In this document: piece after piece, positions 45,241-58,800 of the stretch
Layout: every line of letters begins with the position of its first letter
Numbering within the stretch: the first letter of the stretch is position 1
NCBI GenBank assembly: GCA_001599755.1
Contig: BCHX01000008.1
Location: 806,001 to 870,000, forward strand
Direction: 5' to 3'
DNA from: Gliomastix tumulicola
Lineage: Eukaryota > Ascomycota > Sordariomycetes > Hypocreales > Bionectriaceae
Length of the DNA: 64,000 nucleotides
Position numbers and translations under genes: made by a program
Notes under the pieces: generated by a model
What the model was told of the DNA's origin: nothing
The model's input: only the letters and a program-made list of their open reading frames with translations
Databases searched by the model: none

Positions 45241-48200
45241 TATTATAACTTAACTAATATAATTATAAGATTATAGACCTAGTAAATCCACGAGGTACTC
45301 TAGATCTAGGGGATATTTTAACTTAACTAAAGGAAATTTACTTACTTTAAACTACCTAGTTTATAAGTCTATAAGTAAATTAATAATAAACTAGTATATA
45401 GTTTATATAAAAAGTAGTACACTAGCTATATATTACTTAATATATATATTATAGTTATTACTTAGATAAATTAAATAGCTTATTAGTTATTAATAAAGTA
45501 CTTTACTTAAAAGTATCTTTTACTAATAAGTATATAAGTTTAAAGAGTTCTTTATTATATTAATTATAGTATTACTAATACTTATACTTATTTACTATAA
45601 TTATTATTTACTTAGTTAAAATATTTTAAAGTTTTAAGAATATAAAATTATTTAAACTTTAAGTTAATTACTTTATATTAAATAAATTACTTTATTTAAT
45701 ATATATTAATAGCTTTTATTTAAATTTTATTATATTAAAATTAAGTAATATTAAAATATTATATTTATTACTAAAAGTTATAATATTAATAAATTACCTA
45801 CTACTTTAAGTATTAACCTTAAAGATATAAATACTTTAATAAATATATTATTTAATAATAATTTTAGTAATTTAAAGTATAATACTAATATAGAAAATAC
45901 TAAGTATATTTAATATAAGCTTATTAAAGCTTAATATAAAATAATATTAATATTAATTATTTAATAATACTATTATTATATTTTAAGAATAACTAAAGTA
46001 TATAAAGATATAAAAGTAATATAAATTTAAAATTATAAGAGATTACTTTAAGTAAGTAATTAGTAAACTATAAAAATAAGAAGAGTATAATACTAAAACC
46101 TATTAAATATAGCTTAATTAAACTAAGAGTATTACTTATATTACTTAAGGAGGTAAAAAAACTAAAGAAATTCTTAAACTTATAACCTTTAAGTTATATA
46201 ATAAAAACCCTAAGAAGCTTTACTCTTTTATTATAAAAATAAAAGTATACTTTAAGTTTTACCTTATATTATTTACTAATAATATATATAAAATTAAATT
46301 TATATTTAATTACTTTAAAGAGAAACCCTTTTAATAATTTTAACTTTAAATAAATAAATATATTAAGAATTAAATTAATAATATTATATTTAAATTTTAT
46401 AAAAGTTTTAATATATTTAAATAAAAGTTTATATAATTTTATAAAATTATTAATAAAAAAGAAAAAGTATATTAAAAATTAAATTAATTATAATAAATAA
46501 AAACTATTTTTAATTATATTATTAAAGAATAAGTCTTTATAATAAGACTTAATTAAGATAATATTTACTTTATTAGTATTATATATAATAGTTTTAAAGA
46601 TAAAGTTAAAAATAAACTAGCTTAAGAAAAGTAGCTCTTTACTTAGTTTAATAAATAAATAAACTTAATTATTTAAATTAATAATAAGTAATATACTAAT
46701 TCAGGGGAAACAGTTCGCTGTCCAGCCATGTAGTCGCTGTGTAGCTATTATACTACTTAATTAGGTGGAGCTATCCGGTTAGTGTTTCTCCCATGTATTT
46801 ATTATTAAATAGAGCTAATAAGCTACCTAATTAGGTAGCATAAAGGTAGCATAGAGAGAGAGCCTTTAGATCTTCCCCTTTTAATTATATCTATTAATAT
46901 TGAGATGGAAGATGGTAAAATTTTCTATCTACCTAATTAGGCAGAGCCCGCCCCCTTATTAGGGCCTGGGCCTAGGCCCAATGCCCCGAGTTAATACTTA
47001 ATAAATAAAAAAGAAGAGAGAAGATTAATAGAAGTATTATACCTCTTCTTATAAGCCTAGCTAAAGTTAACCTAGAAATTAATAATAATAAAATAATAAA
47101 AGTAGTTAAAACCTTAATATTTAAAGAAAGAACTTTAATAATATAATATATAAAAATTATTTATATATTAGGTTAATAAAGCTAAATACCTTATAATAAA
47201 AATAGGAAAAAAAATAAAGGTATAAATTTATTACTTATTATAATTATAGTAAGTAAAGCTATAAAGCTAATATTTATAGCTTACTTAAGATAAACTAAGG
47301 CTTAAAGCTATAAAGATAAATTAAATAAAAGAGATTTAATAAAAGATTTAATATAATTTAAAACTAAATTAAAGATTAAAGTATAATTCTCTCTCTTAAG
47401 TAATATATTAAAATAATATTTATAATATTTATATATTTAATAAACTTAATAGTAATTAATAAAGATTTAAAGTACTATAATATAATATAAAGACAGAAAG
47501 CTACTTTAATATAAAAGACTTAAGTAAAATAAATAATAGTAAAAAGATTAATAAAGTTATTATTATAAAGATCTTTATATAAAACTACTTAAAAAATACT
47601 ATTAAGAAGGCTAAGCTTTTCTCTAATAAGCTAAAGAAATAAATTTATATTTTAACTTATATATTAATTAAAATAGTTAATACTAAATATATAATATTAT
47701 AAAGCTATTTTAATAATAACCTTAATATTATATTAAGTAATAACTTATATATTAAGATTTTATAAATCTTCTATTATAATTATATATATAAAAACTATAT
47801 AAAAGAGAAAGCTATTAATAAAGTATACTTTATATATAATAATAATATATTAATCTTAGAACTTTATTAAAAGTATAAATTATAACTTTATAAGATTAAA
47901 TAGCTTTAATATAGTATTAATATATTATAATTTATAAGTAAAGAGTTATATTAATAATATAAAACCTTATAAGAATACTAAAATAAATATTATAAGATTT
48001 ATAATTAAAATAAAATTAATAATTAATGTGAGAAATAAAGAATTAAGAAAAAAATAATAATAAAAAGCTAGGAATAAATAATAATAAAAAGTATAATAAT
48101 AATAATAGAAAAAATAAAAATAAAGAAAAGAAACTAAAGATATAAAATTAAATACTACTACTATAAATATTATAAGTTAATATTATTTATATTAAGCTTA

Positions 48201-49278
48201 TAATTTTATAAAGAACCTTTATTAAATTATTATAAATTTATATAAAATAGTAAATAAAAGGTTTAATTTTAATATATAAATAAAAGAAATCTTAGAAGAC
48301 CTTATTTAATATTAATATATTATAAGGAATTATTATAATAAATATAAATAATATTTTATATAAGTAAAGATATATTATATTATAAATAATATTCTTATTT
48401 ACTATTAATAAAATAATTAATTAAAAATTAAATATATTAAATATAATAAAAGCTATAAATTAAATAACTTTTTAAAAAGCCTTAAAAGCTATATAAAGTA
48501 ATTTAAAAAACCTAAGAAGATTAATAAATATTACTTTAAAAGTTTAAATATAAAAATATAGCTTTAAGGTATTATTAAATAATAAAGCTACTTATAATAT
48601 TATATTATATAAATTAATATATTTATACTAACTCTTATAATATAAGAAGGTAAAACTAAAAATACTAAAGATACTTCTTAAGCTTAAATATAAAAAATAA
48701 AAACTAATAATAAATAAAGAGACTAATTACCTATTATATATTATAGCTAGATAATATATATTTATTTAATTTAATATTTTATTATTAAATAAAAAAAATA
48801 TAATTTTAAAGTTTAAATAATTATAAGTAAATAACCTTATAATTAACTAAAGTAATAATTACTTAATATAATAAAATATATTAAAACTTTAAGATTAATA
48901 AAATTAAAAAAAAAAAATTCTTTATAATAAATTTACTTAAGTAAATAACCTTAATAAAAGAACTAAAAGAGTACTTAATAAATAATAATAAAATATAGTA
49001 ATAACTTAAATAATATTATAAATTAATTTTAATATTACTTTAAAGTAAAAATAATAAACTAAGAGGTAAGCCCTAGGTTAAATAAAATATTATTTATATA
49101 GTATAAAACTCTATATAAAAAAAATACTATAGGAAAAATATAAAGCCTTTATAAATAAATAAAAATAAATTTCACTATAATATTATATTTATAAAAAGCT
49201 ATTTATAAATAAACTAGAAATAAAACTTATAAAGTATATATAATAGAATTATAAAATTAAGCTTATAAATAAATAAAA
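45241..49278 (+). mobile_element. Degraded gypsy-type element B: LTR (45241-~45704), gag and protease region
   Basis: It starts with TATTATAACTTAACT, the same LTR type as element A, and ends its LTR near 45,704. The internal part aligns along its length with 53,241-56,510 of the complete element (for example 'ctaattacctattatatattat' region near 48,720 against 55,950). It holds a 290-bp insertion at 46,700-46,992 and is cut at 49,279 by another LTR. Nothing of its pol gene is seen beyond that point. Confidence 0.7.
46700..46992. mobile_element. Short GC-containing insertion with palindromic motifs
   Basis: About 290 bases of mixed composition (cagggg... to ...gccccgag) interrupt the gag-like region of element B; the equivalent site of the complete element near 54,220 lacks them. 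The ends CAGGGG and CCCCGAG are nearly inverted. Three copies of a palindromic phrase occur: CTACTTAATTAGGTGG (46753-46768), CTACCTAATTAGGTAG (46823-46838) and CTACCTAATTAGGCAG (46929-46944). It is probably a MITE or other non-autonomous element; the target duplication is unclear. Confidence 0.55.
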
Positions 49279-49519
49279 TATAATAATTAAGCTTTTAATA
49301 CTATAGGGTAGTTAATAAAAGAGTGGGGTTTTAAATAAGTGGGGCTTATTTATAGAATTAGTAAAATATTTATATTAAGTAGTATAATTATAGTTTAAGT
49401 GTAAAATTTAAATATTAAATAATAGTAAAAGAGTATTATAATAAATAACCTTATTAATAGCTAAGGCTATTTTTATATATATTAACTAGGTAATAACTAT
49501 AATAAATATATAAAGTATA

Positions 49520-52479
49520 TTATAAAACCTTAAAAAATTCATGCTTTTAACTATATAAAGGTTTAGCGTTTAAGCTACTTACTAGGCTATAGTGAGAAGT
49601 TAAAACTATTAATTCTTTAAGCTTTAATATTATTAATTTCCCTATATTTAAAAGTATTATTTTTATAAAGCTAAAGGTCTTAAGGCTTTAAAGCTTTATT
49701 TTTAAAGCTATTAAACTTATTATTTATAATATAAGTGTATTTTTAAGTAATTAACCTAATATTTACTTAATTATTATAACTACTTAACCTTAATACTAGC
49801 ACCTTAATATATAAGAGGCTAGGCCTAAAGCATAAGCTTATTATAAAGTATATTTTTACCCTTAAGGGCTTAATTAAATAAATTAAATAAAGCTATTTAA
49901 AGTATAAGAAAATTAAAGTTTTAACCTTTCTTTAATAGCACTATATTTTTAACCTTTTACTATAATAAAGCACTTAATTAAACTTATACTAGGCGCTTTA
50001 TATAATAAAGGTAATAATATACTTTAAAATTCTAGCTTAAATAATTTAATATTAGGTAAAGAAGGAAGATAATATAATTAATAGCTAGTAGTTAATTTAT
50101 TATACTTATTAGCTATAATTAAAAGTAATATTAATTAAAGCTTTTTATATATACTAGGTATAAAGTCTAATAATAAATATTAAGTGGTTTTATTACTAAG
50201 TAAAGAGCATCTCTAAATAATAAAGCCTTAAAATACTTAAGTTATTTAATTTTTCTAATAGCTAGTAATACCTCTTCTATTAAAGGTATAATATATTATT
50301 TTAATATATTACTTAAGTTATAATAAAGTTATTAAAAGAATATATTAAAGTAATTAATAACTTCCTTTAATTTATTTATTATATTTTTAATAAGAGTAAA
50401 AACTTAAATATTTTAAAGTTAATTAAAATTACCTCTCTATTTAAGTAATTTTAATAATACTAAATCCTTAACTTAAATAAAACCTTAATTTTATTTAAAT
50501 ATAATAGTAGCTTAATATATAATTAAATAAATACTAAGACTATTAAAGGGAAATTTAACTATAGTAACTAGAATAAATAATAAGCTACCTTAATTTTATA
50601 TATCTTTATAGATAATATATAATACCTTAAGCTAAAGATTATTTTCTATAGCTTTAAGGCTAGGAAAATTACTACTAAAGAGAGTACTTTATACTTAATA
50701 GAGGTTATAATTATATTTAATTAAATAGCTTATAATAATAAGAACTTATTTAATTAATAAATTAAGGAAAAGCTTAATTTAATTTTAAGCTTAAAGGAAC
50801 ACCTACTAGTTATAAATATTATTATCTTTTATAAGACTAAGAATATTTTTAAGACTTTATATAGCTAGTTTATTATTATAGCCTTAATCCTAGGTAGCTA
50901 TATAAATATATTATAGCTACTTAATATAGTAATTAATAAACTATTTAAAAACTAGCTTTATAATACTATTAACTTATATATTTTAAAAATTAACTTTAAT
51001 AAAATAAAAAAGTAATTTATTAATAATAAATATATTATAATAACTTATAAGTAGCTACTACTATAAAGAGGTTAACCTCTTATAAAGAACTTATTTAAAA
51101 AGCCTTCCTAGAGATAAGTATTAATATTACACTTAATAGCTTAAAAGACTACCTTATATAAATTAAAGATATCCCTTTAAATTAAATTAATTTCTTAGGG
51201 TGAGAGGCTATAAAGTAAATTATCCTAAAGGTAAAGGAATTAATTAATTTAGTAATTAATAACCTTAAAGTTAACTTAAAAAAAGAAGACCTTTATATAA
51301 TACTAGCTAGCTAAATAAAGAAGGAATTAAAGTAATTATATAAAGCCTATAATTTTAATATATTAAGTAATAAGCTTAACTTAATTTAATAGCTTTAAGT
51401 ACTACTTAAAGTAATAGCTAGTACTATAAAGTAGGCACGCCTAACTTAATAAATAACGCTGTTATTAGACTTAGAAGAATTTAATACTTTTAGGCCTAGG
51501 CCTAGAAGAACCTAAGAGCTAAATAGCTCTTATAGACCTATATAAAACACTTTATAATATCTTAAGATTTAGCTATAATAATAATATACTCTTTTAACTA
51601 TATATTAATTATTAAAATCTCTTTATTATTATTAAGATTTTATTCTTATAAACCTCTTATTAGTTAAGATATTACTATATCTTTTTTAAGTATCTTTTTA
51701 CTTTATCTTTATTAATTTTCTTACTTATTTTTAGAGATATAATTTTAAAATTTTATATACTACTAAATTTAATCTTTCTCTATTTATATATGAAATTTTA
51801 CTTAAAAATAAACCTATTTTAGTAAAGTTAAGCTATAATATATTTTATTAAAATAAATAGAATCACCTAGGCATAGTAAATTAATATTCCCCCTTTTTAG
51901 TACTTCCTCTATAGCTTTATTATTATTAACCTAATAAAAAGCTATTTCTTCTTACTACTTTTAATTATACTTAAGTCTTTAATTTCACTTAATTTAATAC
52001 TTCCCTTAGGCTTTAACTATATATATAACCTTATTTACTAATACTATAAGGGCTTTAATTTATAATTTAAAGTACTCTTAAATTTATTTATAGTATTAAT
52101 TAAATAAGGTTAAGGAAATCCCTTAATTAAAGCTTAAGCTTAAAGGCTAATAATAATAAAGTTTATAAGTACTTTTAATTTTAAAATAATTAGTATTTTT
52201 AAAGTTATTAATAATATTTATAGCTTTATTAATAAGGCTTAAAAAAATAAGCTAAAAATATTACTTTAATATATATATAATATTAAAGAAGCCTAGTATT
52301 ATTAAAAGCTTTAAATTATAGGTTTATAATATATGTGGAAGGAAGGAACAAAGGAGGTTAAAAATAATAAATTTACGGGCCTTAAGATTATTAGTTTAAC
52401 TACTTACTATAGCCTAGTGGGTGGCCTGAACGCCGGACCCCTGTGTGGCTAAGAGCGTGAATTTTTTAAGGTTTTACAG
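49520..52479. mobile_element. TIR DNA transposon relic with TA target duplication
   Basis: The first ~120 bases are the imperfect inverted repeat of the last ~120: right end read inward is CTGTAAAACCTTAAAAAATT..., left end is TTATAAAACCTTAAAAAATT.... Further in, the right arm keeps CAGGGGTCCGGCG...CACCCACTAGGC while the left has been reduced to AT. TA flanks both ends (49518-49519, 52480-52481), and removing the element restores the LTR sequence seen at 62,100. TA duplication and TIRs fit the Tc1/mariner superfamily, possibly a pogo-type element; no transposase motif is readable. The total of 2960 bp includes a nested solo LTR of ~475 bp. Confidence 0.7.
51425..51899. mobile_element. Solo LTR (family F), RIP-mutated, nested in the TIR element
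   Basis: It is a homologue of the LTR at 61,253-61,726 over its whole length: start tataaagtaggcacgcc against tgtgaagcgggcacgcc, end ccccctttttA against ccccttctcA. The bases AGTAC stand directly before the start (51420-51424) and again at the end (51899-51903), a 4-5 bp target duplication, so this is a genuine insertion reduced to a single LTR. Confidence 0.8.
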
Positions 52480-52654
52480 TAGCTTATAGTAATAGTAAGC
52501 CATGGGGTCATATAAACCGTGATCCTGGGATCACTGTAGTGGGATTACTACTAGTTATAATCCAGCGTGAGTGATCCTTAATAATTAGTGAAAAAAGTGA
52601 GGTGCATGTAATAGTATAGCTGTTCTAGGCATGACTAAGTGTTAGGTCATGACA

Positions 52655-52752
52655 CTAGCTACTAGAAGGAGGGGCATTATATTATAATTTAGTTCACTAT
52701 AAGCCTTATAAGCACTATAGGCACCACCTTAATTATTTAATTATTAATTAAA
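52655..52752. other. Fragment with polypurine tract between elements
   Basis: AGAAGGAGGGGCAT at about 52,664-52,678 looks like a plus-strand polypurine tract, followed by TATTATAATTTAGTTC, which could be the start of another LTR that ends abruptly at the complete element. Confidence 0.4.
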
Positions 52753-53240
52753 TGTTATAACCTAACCTCCAGTTATTATAATAAGCTATATTATATAAGG
52801 GCTTATATATAAAAACACTTTAGGTAACTAAAGTGTATCTATAGCTTAACTTACCCTAAACCTATTTAAAATATTTAAGTAAATACTTTAAATAATTATA
52901 GGTTATTTACTTAGTTTAAGTAAACCTAATAAATAATAAACTTATAATATTTAGGTAAATATTAGTAAACACCCTAATATATATATATAATTATTACTTA
53001 GTAGATTAAATAGCTTATTAGCTATTAATAAAGTATTTTACTTAAGAGTATTCTTTACTAATAAGTATTTAAATTTAAAAAGTTCTTTACTATATTAATC
53101 TTAATATTACTAATACTTATATTTATTTATTATAACTATTAATTTATTTAATTAAAGTACTTTAAAGTTTTAAGAATATAAAACTTATTTAAACTTTAAT
53201 TTAATTACTTTATATTAAATAAATTACTTTATTTATTATA
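52753..53240 (+). repeat. 5' LTR of the complete gypsy element
   Basis: 488 bp, starts TGTTATAACCTAACC and ends tttattata (CA mutated to TA). Confidence 0.85.
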
Positions 53241-56200
53241 TATTAATAGCTTTTATTTAAATCCTACTATATTAAAATTAAGTAATATAAAAATATTATA
53301 TTTACTACTAGAAGTTTTAATATTAGTAAGTTACCTACTATATTAAGTATTAACCCTAAGAATATAAATACTTTAATAAGTACTTTACTTAATAATTAAA
53401 ATAATAATAACTTTAATAATAAGAAAATTAAATAACTTTAAAAGAACTTTAATAAACTTTAATTATAAAGTAATAATAATATATACTTATTTAATACTTT
53501 ACTTAATACCCTCTAGGAGTAACTTAAAGCTATTACTAGGTAAAAAGATTATAAACTCTAAACCTTATATAACTACTTTAAATAAATCCTTAGTAAGGTT
53601 TAAGATAAAATAATATATAATATATAATAATACTAAGTATAACTTAAGAATATATAAAGTATTATATATATTACTTAAAAAAGTAAGAAAATTAAAGAGA
53701 TTTTTAAGTCTATAACCCTAAAGCTATATAATAATAACCCTAAGAATCTTTACTCCTTTATTATAAAACTAAAGATATACTTTAAATTTTACTTTATATT
53801 ATTTACTAGTAATATATATAAAATTAAATTTATACTTAATTATTTTAAGGGAAAATTACTTTAATAATTTTAATTTTAAATAAATTAATATATTAAAAAT
53901 TAAACTAATAATATTATATTTAAACTTTATAGGAGTTTTAATATATTTAAGTAAAAACTTATATAGCTTTATAAAATTATTAATAAAGAGGAAAAAGTAT
54001 ATTAAAAACTAAATTAATTATAATAAATAAAGGTTATATTTAATTATATTATAAAAGAATAAGTTCTTATAACTAAATTTAATTAAAATAATATTTATTT
54101 TATTAATATTATATATAATAACCTTAAAAATAAAATTAAAAATAAGCTAGCTTATAAAAGGTAGCTTTTTACTTAGTTTAATAAATAAGTAAATTTAGTT
54201 ATTTAAATTAATAATAAATAATATATATAATAAATAAAAAAGAAAAAAGGTAATTATTAAGAGTATTATACTTTACCCTATAAACTTAATTAGAACTAAT
54301 TAAGGAATTAATAATATAAAAATTAATATATATAGAGTAATTAATATTATAATACTTAAAGGTAAAACTTTAATAATATTACTTATAAAAGTAGTATATA
54401 AGCTAAACTAATAAAACTAAATACTTTATATAAATAATTAAAGTAAAGTAAAGAGTATTAATCTATTACTTACTATAATTATAGTAAGTAAAAATATAAG
54501 GTTAACATTTATTACTTATTTAAGTAAAAATAAAACTTAAAATTATAAAAATAAATTAAATAAAAGAAATTTAAAAAGAAATTTAATATAATTTAAGATT
54601 AAATAAAGAGGTTAATATATAATACTCTCTCTTAAACTATTTATTATAATAATAACTACTATATTTATATATTTAATAAATTTAATAGTAATTAATATAA
54701 ATTTAAAGTACTAAAGTATAATTTAAATAATAAAGCTTATTTAAATAATATATAATAAAATAATAGTAAAAATAATATAAAATCCTATAATATTAATATA
54801 TTTAATAAGAGATTAATAAAATTAAATAATATAATTATAGAAAAATTAATATTATTTTTTAATAAATATAATAAATAGCTTTAAATCTTTATCTATACTT
54901 TAAAGGAAGCCTACTAGAAAGAATAAATAACCTTAATAAAGGAATTTAATAATAATAAAATAATTAATATAAAGTATAAAAACTATATTAATATATTATA
55001 AGTAAATTACTATATTTATACCTATAAGGATTATACTTAAAATAAGGTAGAAAATATAATTTACTTATTATATAAAGAACTAGTTTTAATATTATATTAA
55101 GACTTTAAACTTTAATTATATAAGCTATAATACTTTAAGAATAAAATTATAATATTATAATTTATAGGAGAAGAAGAATACTAAGAAATTAACCTTTTTA
55201 AAAATTATAAAAATATAAATTATAAGTTATATTTAAAGGAAAAAGTCTAAGAGTAATATAAGTATAAAGTATAATAATAAAAGAATAAGGAATATAAAGC
55301 TATATATTAATAAAAGTATTTTATAAAATCTTTAATTAAAAAAAAAATAATAAAAAAATATAAAAATAATAAAATTAAGTAGTAAAACTAATATCTTAAA
55401 TATTTTTAATTAATATTACCTTTATTAAGCTTATAAACTTTAAGAAAACTTTAATAAAATTTACTAAAATCTCTATAATATATAAAACTAAGGGTTTAAT
55501 TTTAATATAAAAATTAAAGGTACTTTAAATAACTTTACCTAGTATTAATATATTATAAAAAATTACTATAATAAATATAAATAATAATTAACTTAGAAGG
55601 AAGTATCTTATACCTTAAATAATATTTCTATTTATTATTAATAAAATAATTAAATAAAAAACTAAATATATTAAATATAATAAGAGCTATAGATTAATTA
55701 ACCTTTTTAAAGGCTTTAAGAGCTATATAAAGTAAATAAAAAGACCTAAAGAGACTAATAAGTATTACTTTAAAAGTTTAAATATAAAAATATAACTTTA
55801 AAGTATTATTAAATAGTAAAGTTATCTATAATATTATATTACTTTAATTAATATACTTATATTAACTTCTATAGTATAAGTTAATAAAGCCTAAAGTATT
55901 TAATATACTTTTTAAGTTTAAATATAGAAAATAAAAACTAATAATAAATAAAAAGACTAATTACCTTTTATATATTATAATTAAATAATATATATTTATT
56001 TAATTTAATATTCTATTATTAGATAAAGAAGATATAATTTTAAAATTTAAATAATTATAGGTAAATAACTTTATAATTAATTAAAGTAATAGTTATTTAG
56101 TATAATAAGATATACTAAAGCTCCTAAATTATTAAAATCTAGAAAAAATAAAATTTTATAATAAATTTATTTAAGTAAAAGGTCTTAATAGGAGGACTAA

Positions 56201-56549
56201 AAGAATACTTAATAAATAAGAATAAAATATAGTAATAACCTAAATAATACTATAAACTAATTATTATATTATTTTATAATAAAAATAATAAATTAAAAGG
56301 TAAGCTTTAGATTAAATAAAATACTATTTATATAATATAAAGCTTTATATAGAAAAAAAATTATAGGAAAAATATAAAGCCTCTATAAATAAAAAGGAAT
56401 AAATCCCTTTATAATACTATATTTATAAAAAGCTATTTATAAATAAACTTAAAATAAAACTTCTAAAATATATTAAATAAAATTATAAAATTAAGGTTAT
56501 AAATAGTAAAAACCCCTTATTTAATAAGATATACCTACTTAACTAGCTA

Positions 56550-57010
56550 TAGCTTAAGACCTTAAAGGAGTACCTTAATAAGATATTATAGAAAGAATAT
56601 ATTTAATACTTAATATTATTAATAAGCTACTTTATTATATTTATACTAAAGAAGAATAAAAAGTTTAAATTATATATTAATTATTAAATATTAAATACTA
56701 TTATAAAGAAAGATTAAATACTACTACTACTTATAAATAAGCTTAAGGATAAGCTTATAAGTAGTAATACTTTTATTATACTTAACTTTAAAGAAGTATA
56801 TAACCTTATTTAAATTAAAGAAAAAGATAAGTAAAAAATAGTATTTTATACTAAATTTAAACTCTTTAAATATTTAATTATACCTTTTAGGCTTATTAAT
56901 ACCTTAGCTATATTTTAAAGAATAATTAATAATATATTATAAAAGTACTTTAATATATTTATAGTTATATACCTAGATAATATCCTTATTTACTTTAAGA
57001 ATAAATAATA
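56550..57010 (+). pseudogene. Ty3/gypsy reverse transcriptase relic
   Basis: One frame can be followed without a frameshift from TLKEYLNKIL (from 56556) to YLDNILIY (56970-56993, from YLDD), passing FILKKNKKFKLYINY, the VKKKDGKLR block of gypsy elements, and IIPFRLINTLAIF, the MPFGLTNAPATF block. Stops sit where Trp, Gln or Arg codons are expected. Broken and not functional. Confidence 0.85.
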
Positions 57011-58149
57011 ATATAAGGAATATATTTATAAGGTTCTTATAAAGCTATAAAGGGTAAATCTACTTATTAACCTAAAGAAAAGTAATTTCTATATAAAAGA
57101 AGTAGAATTTCTTAAATATATTATTTAATTAAATAAAATTACTATAAAACTAGTAAAAGTAACTATAATTAAGGAATAAGTATAGCTAAAGTTTATTAAG
57201 GAGATTTAAGTATTTATTAATTTTATAAACTATTATTAATATTTTATTAAGGACTTTAATAAAATTATAAACCTACTTATAGAAACTATTAAGAAAAATT
57301 AAGAGTTTAAATAAATCTAAGGATATTAATAAATCTTTAATAAAATTAAAAACTAAATTATATTTAAACTTATACTTATTATATTTAATCCTAAGAAGTC
57401 TATTAAATTAGAAATAAATATCTTTAATTTTATAATTATAAGGTAAATAAAATAATAAAATAAGTAAAAAAGGTTAAAATCTATTATATTCTTCTTATAA
57501 AAACTATATAGAGTAAAATTAAATTATTTTATTTATAATAAGGAATTTTTAATAATAGTATTATACTTTAAGGAGTATTAATACTACCTACTAGAGAGTA
57601 AATATAAGGTAATAATATATATTAATTATAAGAATATTATATACTTTATAATAATATAGGAATTTAATAGTTAATAACTTTATTATATAAAAATAATAAT
57701 TAAATTTAATTATAAAATTATTTATAAGAAAGAATTAAAGAATAAAAGAGCTAATATATTAAGCTAAAAACTAAAGTATAATATAAAGTATATTATTATA
57801 AAAGAATAAGTCTTTAAGTAAATAAATAATAATAAAGTTTAATAAATTTAGCTTAATATAATTAAAAGAAGTAAGTAAATTAATACTATTTATATACTAT
57901 TAATTAAAGATAATAATAAACTTAATATTTATATTAATAAAAGTAATAAGGAATAGCTATAAATAATACCTATTAGTACTTTTAATATAATTAAAGTATA
58001 AGTAAAATAATATAAAAATAAAGAATTACCTAAGGATATCTTATAGAATAATAACTATATAGTTTATTTACCTTTAATACTAAATAATAACCTCCTAAGA
58101 GTATAAGAAATATAAAGTAAAGTAAAAAACTATATATAAGTACCTATAA

Positions 58150-58800
58150 AGCTATAAGAATAACTTATTAAGGAAGTTTATAAAGACTTTATAGTAGAAT
58201 ACCCTAGGATCTAGAGGATCTTTAAATAAATTAAATAAAACTATAATTAAGAAGAAATTAATAAAAATATAAATAAAATTATAAGATAATATTAAGAGTA
58301 CTACTTTATTAAACTAATATAATATAAGCTATATAAAGAACTATAATTACTATTAGTTTTAAAAGAATTATAGACCTTTATTATATAGAATTATATTATA
58401 AAACTATTATACTTTTATAAACTAGAAGATAATATAAAGTATAATAATATCTTTATTATTATAAACTAATTTATAAAGTATATATACTTTATTTTATACT
58501 AAGAAGAAAGTAATATAAAAGTACTAATATATTAGTTCTTTTATATAGTACTAAATTAGTATAAATTACCTAATAAAATTATCTTTAATAAAGAAATAAT
58601 ATTTATATTTAAATTTTAGTAAAACTTAATAAAAAGACTTAAAATTAATTATAAATTTAATATAGTAAAATAACTATAAATAAATAAATAAATAAAAAGA
58701 CTTAACTAAATATTTAAATAGTATTTATAATATTATATTAATTATAATTAAAATAATTAAGTTAATTACTTATTAATAGCTTAATTTACTTATAACTTAA
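58150..58800 (+). pseudogene. Ty3/gypsy integrase relic
   Basis: The core is recognisable around 58,560-58,730: LPNKIIFNKEIIF (the SDRG region) followed by KINYKFNIV and a degraded version of the YHPQTDGQTE motif near 58,673. It follows the reverse transcriptase, as in Ty3/gypsy elements. Inactive. Confidence 0.7.

Larger units (their letters stand above)
49279..52654. mobile_element. Solo-type LTR (family E), split by a TIR element
   Basis: Two pieces, 49,279-49,519 and 52,480-52,654, together align with the continuous LTR at 61,880-62,296, from 'agctataggg' near the start to GTCATGACA at the end. The break is filled by the TIR element at 49,520-52,479. No polypurine tract matching family E follows on the right, so it is probably a solo LTR or a fragment. 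It truncates gypsy element B. Confidence 0.65.
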
